DNA from: Acidobacteriota bacterium
Lineage (GTDB): Bacteria > Acidobacteriota > Vicinamibacteria > Vicinamibacterales > CAVVIG01
Reading direction: 5' to 3'
DNA: 56,276 nt
Assembly (NCBI GenBank): GCA_003222535.1
Contig: QHWJ01000229.1
Span: 1 to 56,276 of the forward strand
The notes below the pieces were generated by a model. It worked only from the letters and a program-made list of their open reading frames with translations, searched no databases and was not told the DNA's origin. The position numbers and the translations under genes were made by a program. Positions 52,401 through 56,276 of the stretch are shown one piece after another (the first letter of the stretch is position 1; each line of letters begins with the position of its first letter).

Positions 52401-52531
52401 TCGACGTCTACAACCTGCTCAACGCGAGCGCGATCCTCAACGTGACCACTCGGTACGGTAACCAGTGGCTGCAGCCGATACAGATCATGGGCGGGCGCTT
52501 GTTCAAACTGAGCAGCCAACTCGATTTCTGA
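49475..52531 (+). CDS. Oar-like TonB-dependent receptor with carboxypeptidase-regulatory domain
   Basis: The 1018-residue protein has a signal peptide (LVRPILVVWLLFIPAASWAQ). A carboxypeptidase-regulatory domain (about 30-110; GVVRDTSGAVLPGVTVEASS) is followed by the plug (about 115-235) and a barrel ending SSQLDF. It contains the blocks WYGGFLVFDNQFVTPADHDP and CGIYDVKPDAFGQVDN, useful for comparison with the broken paralogue at 43820-46896. The receptor would import a large ligand in a TonB-dependent way, but the ligand is unknown. It converges with the receptor gene at 52580 across 48 bases. Confidence 0.94.
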   Translation: MNIQRLVRPILVVWLLFIPAASWAQVSDTAVMAGVVRDTSGAVLPGVTVEASSPALIDRARTVVTDSQGLYRIVDLRPGVYTVTFSLPSFGMVKREGLELTTGFTATVNAELRVGTLEETVTVTGASPVVDTRNIRQQTTLARTTLDALPTTGRISQYATVIPGAVLNQPSTHSVGGLDERPQFGIHGSRAVDNVPLQDGMSQRLQGGAIFVFNNLTFQEVVVETSGMSAERNTGGVQMNIVPKDGGNTFSGSVFGGLTGPSLQSDNMNRTLSNRGLGFTPSVKKSYDTAGVLGGPIMRDTLWFFAGHRRAVNQQYQQGNYYNKLTTPVDTDSQWRVLLYEPDLSRPAYTDDYYRDYSFRLTWQAGAKHKIVGSYQTQPNCSCFWPLLEPQSNGGILAAPEAVGRHNYLLNYLPLVTWTYSATSRLLIEAGASANMFNNSTRREEGVGTNTIQITDLATNFRYGSRALALTHAGGYREQHNRQYHQRFAVSYITGSHAFKTGLDFNEYGEGEPNKANDPNQINGARSYTFRGAAPQSVTIWAVPFEALSRTRDFGFFAQDQWTVRKLTLNLGVRYNNFNGSIPEQHMPAGPFVPSRDFPAVGNSPDFNNLNPRLGAAYDVSGNGRTAIKASLGRFTPYFTGALNNPALNQAASTTRTWTDANGNYIPDCDLRNPAPNGECGLWSDLTFGQVKAGNTRFADDAIRGFNRQFYNWQGSVSIQQELRSNVALDAGYFRTWYGGFLVFDNQFVTPADHDPYCITAPVDSRLPGGGGNRFCGIYDVKPDAFGQVDNLVTQSSHYGNQTEVFNGVDVTLKARFGPGGQFSGGLSTGRTVTDNCFVVDSPSNVVGGMTANANFTMTTVDARPDFCHISRPWSAATQVKFLVIYPLPWKLQTSAIYQDIPGIPITASRSYSNAEILPSLGRNLAQCRGGVSTCTANVTIDLIPPNTVFEDRLRQFDLRFSRLFQMGKIKVHGNVDVYNLLNASAILNVTTRYGNQWLQPIQIMGGRLFKLSSQLDF

Positions 52532-52579
52532 GATCGCCGAGGAGCGGATTCGTCTAAAGCTTGACACCGCCGCTCCATG

Positions 52580-55500
52580 TCAGAACTTCAACTGCAACGA
52601 AAGCCGCAGCATGCGCGGGTTCGCGATCGCCGAGGGCTGGCCGCCGATGCCTCCGGGCAGGTACGGCGCGACGGATGTTCCGAGCGTCTCGCTCTCGGTC
52701 AGGACCGTGTTCGCGTTGATGACGTTGAAAACCTCGGCCTGGGCGGACAGGGTCGTGTTTTGGCGAGGATGGAAGACCCTCCTGACGCCGAGGTCGATCT
52801 GATTCAGTCGGGGCGTCAGCCGAGAGCCGGGCGCCACCAACGGAATCAGTTCCGAGCCCTGTCTCAGGCCCGGGTCGACCAGCCCGCCCGGGTTAGGACA
52901 GTGGCAGTCGGCCGGATACCTCGTCGTCGGCGTAATACTCCAGTTCACCACATAAAACCCCTGGGTCTGACCGGCGAAGTAGGCGGCTGGCGAGTACACC
53001 TGCGTGGTATTGTTGAATGCCAGGTTCGTGGCGAAGTTCGTGCTGTAAACCGGGTTGCTGTAAACGGACCCGTTCACCTCGAAGCCCCAGCCCACAGGCA
53101 CGCTCCCGACAAGCTTGAACTCGTTCCGGTGCGGTATCCCTGGTATCGCCCCCAGCTCCTGATACAAGCTGCCCGTCCAGTCGCAGAACCGGAGGGAGTT
53201 CGGATCGTTCAAGAGATTCGTGCCGGCGGTCATGTCACAGTCCCGATCGACCTGCCGCTCAATGGTCCATCCCCCGAAGAGGAAAGCTCCTCGCGGCAGC
53301 CGGGCCGTCACGGATGTCTCGAAGCCGTTGTACGTGTTGGCGCGACTGCTTTGGCGGGTGTTGGTTTGATATACCTGGGCAGGAAGCCCGAAATAGGCAG
53401 GCTGCAGGTTGAAGACCGTAATCGGCGTGCCATCGAGCGGGTTGACGATCTCGTAAGGCGTCCAGGCCGAGGCCGGCACGGCATTGTTCAAGGTCAGGAC
53501 CTGCTGATAATCCACGCGGCGATTCCAGTTGAAATTCAGGGTCACGCCGCGCGCGACCTGCTGCTGAATGCCTGCGCTGTACTGCAGGTTGTACTCGCGC
53601 TGGAAATTGGGATCGAGCGTCCGGTTCTGGAGGATACCGAACAAAGGATTCGGATTCGGACCGAGCTCGCCCTGGGCGAACCCGGCTCCTTCGGCGATGC
53701 CGTTGCGGTTCGCATCGTTCCAGGGGATGTTCACGGTGGTCAGGAACATCGGGTTGAAGTTGTTCAAAATGGAGGTGACGATGGGTGTGTTGTACTTTCC
53801 GAAGCCGGCCTTCAACGCTGTCCGGTGGTTGCTGAACAAATCGTAGACGATGCCAAGCCGCGGCGACCAGTTCTTGAAACACCCCATCCCCTTGACCGTG
53901 TTGCAGTCCACCCTGGCAAAGTTGCGAGCCGGCACGAAGCGGCCCGCCGGCGCACTCGACGGTTCGATCTCCGCCGATAGATATTCCCAGCGCAGGCCGG
54001 CGGTCATCGACAACCGATTGAAGTGCCAGGTATCCATGCCATAGATCCCGGTGTCCGCATTCAGGTATGGCTTGGAGACTGTCGGCGTGTTGTACGCCGT
54101 GACATTGAGCGGTACCCCATTTGTGAAATTGTAGTAGGCGTCTCCGTTCGCGATGTTGCTGACATAGGCGGGACCATAGCTGTCCTGGATGCCAAACTTG
54201 ATCGTGTGTGCGCCAATGACGTACACCCCCGAACCGCTCCAGACATACCGGTCATATTTGTTGAAGCTGTTCACAGCTCCAGCGACGCTGCGAGTGAGCA
54301 GCGCGACATCTAAGTGCGATGCTCCGGCGTACCAGGCAGGGGTAAAGGGATCCTGTCGAATGCCCGGCTGGTAAACGACGTCGAAGTCCTCTTTGTTGAG
54401 CGAGAAGCCGGCTTGGAGAAGCAGCCTGGGTGTGAGCGTGCCGGTCCACTTGCCCTGCGCGATGTAGTACAGGACCGGATCTCGGTGGAGCGAGGAGAGG
54501 TTCGGGTCGGTGGCGTTGTACGGCGACATCCCCTGCCCCAAGCCAAAGAGGCTGGAGACGATATCGGCTGAGATGGACTTCCAAATCCGCGAATACATGC
54601 CGCTGAACTTGTTTTTCGGGCTGATCTGCCAGGTGAGGCGGCCGGTCACCGTATCGAGGGAATCGCGCTCGATTCCGGGGCTGCCATCCGCGAAGAACGA
54701 GCCCGCCGATTGAAGCTTGGTAATTTGTTTGCGACCTGTCAGAAGGAACCACAGCTTGTCCTTTTTGATCGGCCCTCCCAGCGAGCCGTTGAAGTCATCG
54801 ATCGTGTTGACCGCCGATTGGCCCGTCACACCCCGGGTTATCAGCTTCTGATCGATGTTGGCTCCGACGAAGCCGGAGTCCACCCAACCGAAGAACGAAT
54901 CGGCATGAAACTGGTTGCCGCCGTCCTTGGGAACCATGTTGGTGTAGACGCCCCCGCCGGAAACTTCCGCGGTGACGCTGCTGGTTTGATAGGTCGTCTC
55001 CTGAATGATCGCGTTATCGATATAGTTCTGGGCCCGGCCGTCGGCGATGGTGGAGTTGATGAGCATGCCGTCCAGCAAGTACGTGCTGTCGTGGGGCAGG
55101 TTGCCGTGCGTGGTGATGTAGGTTTGCTGGACCTGCATGGAGCCGGCCACATCCGGCGTGTTCAGGTGGACGCCGGGAACATACGAACCGAGGGACTGCA
55201 TGTTTCGCGCGCTCGGGATCGCGTCCATCTCCGTGCGGGACAAGACCGCGGGGTGCGCCACGTTCTCTACGTCAACGGTAGGCACCGCGGATGCGACGGT
55301 CACCGTTTCCTCGAGCGCGCTCACGTTCATTTCGGCATCAACTGGGACCGACACGTTCGCCGGCACGGTCGCCTGCTGCTTGACCGTGCTGAACCCCGGC
55401 AACGTGAAGGTCATCGTGTAGAGGCCCGGCCGGACGTCGACGATGGTATAGCGTCCGTCGCCGTTGGTGACCACGGTGCGCGATTTTTCGATCAGCACTT

Positions 55501-55654
55501 CGCTGGCAGCTTCTACTGTGACGCCCGGCATGACGGCACCGCTCGTGTCTCTCACCACACCGGAAATCGTGCTCTGGGCGGAAGCGGGCGACGGCACCAC
55601 CACCAGGACCACCAGAGCGGCAAAGATATGCGCGGCGAACTTGGCTTTCGTCAT
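52580..55654 (-). CDS. Oar-like TonB-dependent receptor with carboxypeptidase-regulatory domain
   Basis: The 1024-residue protein begins with a signal peptide (KFAAHIFAALVVLVVVPSPA). GVVRDTSGAVMPGVTVEAAS marks the carboxypeptidase-regulatory domain, then come plug and barrel, ending RLSLQLKF. GGAGAAGGAG lies just upstream of the ATG. It is the fourth Oar-type receptor of the window and the closest in length to the one at 49475, with which it converges. It is likely a TonB-dependent importer; the substrate is unknown. Confidence 0.94.
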   Translation of the reverse strand: MTKAKFAAHIFAALVVLVVVPSPASAQSTISGVVRDTSGAVMPGVTVEAASEVLIEKSRTVVTNGDGRYTIVDVRPGLYTMTFTLPGFSTVKQQATVPANVSVPVDAEMNVSALEETVTVASAVPTVDVENVAHPAVLSRTEMDAIPSARNMQSLGSYVPGVHLNTPDVAGSMQVQQTYITTHGNLPHDSTYLLDGMLINSTIADGRAQNYIDNAIIQETTYQTSSVTAEVSGGGVYTNMVPKDGGNQFHADSFFGWVDSGFVGANIDQKLITRGVTGQSAVNTIDDFNGSLGGPIKKDKLWFLLTGRKQITKLQSAGSFFADGSPGIERDSLDTVTGRLTWQISPKNKFSGMYSRIWKSISADIVSSLFGLGQGMSPYNATDPNLSSLHRDPVLYYIAQGKWTGTLTPRLLLQAGFSLNKEDFDVVYQPGIRQDPFTPAWYAGASHLDVALLTRSVAGAVNSFNKYDRYVWSGSGVYVIGAHTIKFGIQDSYGPAYVSNIANGDAYYNFTNGVPLNVTAYNTPTVSKPYLNADTGIYGMDTWHFNRLSMTAGLRWEYLSAEIEPSSAPAGRFVPARNFARVDCNTVKGMGCFKNWSPRLGIVYDLFSNHRTALKAGFGKYNTPIVTSILNNFNPMFLTTVNIPWNDANRNGIAEGAGFAQGELGPNPNPLFGILQNRTLDPNFQREYNLQYSAGIQQQVARGVTLNFNWNRRVDYQQVLTLNNAVPASAWTPYEIVNPLDGTPITVFNLQPAYFGLPAQVYQTNTRQSSRANTYNGFETSVTARLPRGAFLFGGWTIERQVDRDCDMTAGTNLLNDPNSLRFCDWTGSLYQELGAIPGIPHRNEFKLVGSVPVGWGFEVNGSVYSNPVYSTNFATNLAFNNTTQVYSPAAYFAGQTQGFYVVNWSITPTTRYPADCHCPNPGGLVDPGLRQGSELIPLVAPGSRLTPRLNQIDLGVRRVFHPRQNTTLSAQAEVFNVINANTVLTESETLGTSVAPYLPGGIGGQPSAIANPRMLRLSLQLKF

Positions 55655-55678
55655 CTCCTTCTCCTCCCTGATGCATTC

Positions 55679-55939
55679 TCAACCTGAGCGCTGACAGACT
55701 GCGATCGCCAGGACAGGATCGAGGTCACCGCCCACGAAAACTTGCACACGCGTCGCGCCCTGGACCGGACGAGCGCCTTCCGAGGCGTGATCCAGAACGA
55801 GACCAGACACGACAGAACCGACTGGCGTTGGGTTTGGCGGCGCGGGGCTCGGCGCCGTGGGTGGTGGGGCTACGGACCCGGAGTCGCCGCACGCGGGCAT
55901 GAGGAGCGCCAGAAAAAGCACGGCTGCTACTCGCTTCAT
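55679..55939 (-). CDS. Short lipoprotein, apparently the stunted start of a larger one
   Basis: The 86-residue product has a lipoprotein signal (VAAVLFLALLMPACGDSG) with a lipobox-like MPAC and a Pro-rich linker (APPPTAPSPAPPNPTPVG). It then opens what looks like a carboxypeptidase-regulatory-type beta domain (VVSGLVLDHASEGARPVQGA). The domain stops after only about 40 residues with an unrelated-looking tail (LAIAVCQRSG), whereas such domains need about 80. It appears to be a truncated gene, cut just 24 bases before the receptor start. Confidence 0.55.
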   Translation of the reverse strand: MKRVAAVLFLALLMPACGDSGSVAPPPTAPSPAPPNPTPVGSVVSGLVLDHASEGARPVQGATRVQVFVGGDLDPVLAIAVCQRSG

Positions 55940-56085
55940 AGTGCCCTTGCACGGATGAAAACCAGGATTTCCTCTTCAGGTTCCTGAGCGGCGGCAGTAT
56001 ACACCCAGCAGCAGATGTGCGGGCGGCAGGCAATCGCAACCAGGTGTCTGACAGGACACCGTTAAAGACCACGATCTTTCAAGGA

Positions 56086-56122
56086 GATTTCGTGTATTTC
56101 GTGTTTTTCGTGTCCTTCGGGG
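56086..56122. repeat. CACGAA-type repeat, one half
   Basis: GATTTCGTGTATTTCGTGTTTTTCGTGTCC forms one arm of the repeat, just 3' of the minus-strand gene ending at 56160. The rest of 55940-56159 shows no gene. Confidence 0.8.
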
Positions 56123-56159
56123 TGAGCTCTTCGGTGACGCAAATAAGTCGAACGGTTCC

Positions 56160-56276
56160 TCAAATACTGAAGTCCCTGGATTTCACCTCCGCTATTCGAT
56201 CAATTGTGATGTCCGCGGGCGGATAGCCTGCCGTGAACGACGGGTCGTTCGCGTAATGTCCCTGCCGGACGAACAC
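56160..56276 (-). CDS. C-terminal end of an unidentified protein (partial)
   Basis: A minus-strand frame enters at the window edge and stops with TGA at 56160. Its last 38 residues include HYANDPSFTAGYPPADITID and RIAEVKSRDFSI, which look like a natural soluble C-terminus with balanced composition. The body lies outside the window, so the family cannot be named. Confidence 0.45.
   Translation of the reverse strand: MFVRQGHYANDPSFTAGYPPADITIDRIAEVKSRDFSI

Overview
The window is GC-rich chromosomal DNA. It carries no rRNA or tRNA that I can see, no transposase and no CRISPR array. Several features suggest a soil-type Acidobacteriota, perhaps class Vicinamibacteria: four to five very large TonB-dependent receptors (four with the N-terminal carboxypeptidase-regulatory 'Oar' domain), many secreted PQQ-like beta-propeller proteins, secreted families containing 'TADGHPDLQG', a reaction-centre-type cytochrome c, and dense short-repeat families between genes. 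The taxonomic guess is inference from gene content only.

Layout. 1-4.6 kb: the tail of a slipin-like protein, a minus-strand pair (beta-propeller protein and carboxymuconolactone-decarboxylase-like protein), and a divergent TonB receptor. 4.6-14.1 kb: four more secreted beta-propeller proteins, interrupted by a coupled trio of radical-SAM HemN/HemW-like enzyme, hot-dog thioesterase and FAD-dependent halogenase-like enzyme. 14.3-16.8 kb: a CPA2 antiporter, a small DMT-like membrane protein and a small conserved protein. 16.8-21.6 kb: a secreted alpha/beta hydrolase converging on an operon of XRE regulator, NfeD-like protein, flotillin and PspA. Hydrolase and PspA have both lost their C-termini at one shared junction. 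21.8-35.2 kb: secreted and redox proteins, including a cytochrome/Cu-monooxygenase fusion, an Oar receptor, three long and one short member of the 'DGHPDLQG' group, a DUF6152 protein and two cytochromes c. 35.2-36.1 kb: two adjacent tandem-repeat arrays. 36.1-43.7 kb: a glycosyltransferase pair, a PVA-dehydrogenase-like cytochrome/propeller protein and two TPR proteins. 43.8-56.3 kb: three Oar receptors (one frameshifted), a TetR regulator, succinate-semialdehyde dehydrogenase, a stunted lipoprotein and the end of another gene.

How the genes work together. Most products are exported. The receptors would import bound ligands, while the propellers, cytochromes and Cu-monooxygenase-like protein suggest periplasmic oxidation or scaffolding. 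The XRE-NfeD-flotillin-PspA operon is best read as an envelope-stress or membrane-microdomain system. It has a near-consensus, almost leaderless promoter embedded in ATTGCAAT operator copies.

The most unusual signal is non-coding. Heptamer arrays begin at, or within about 25 bases of, stop codons in all nine places they occur. An exactly 26-bp-periodic hairpin array occurs twice, both times directly after a stop codon and in the same orientation relative to the gene. REP-like stem-loops carry a GTAG head. Several of these repeats run into coding sequence and supply start codons, stop codons or signal-peptide regions.
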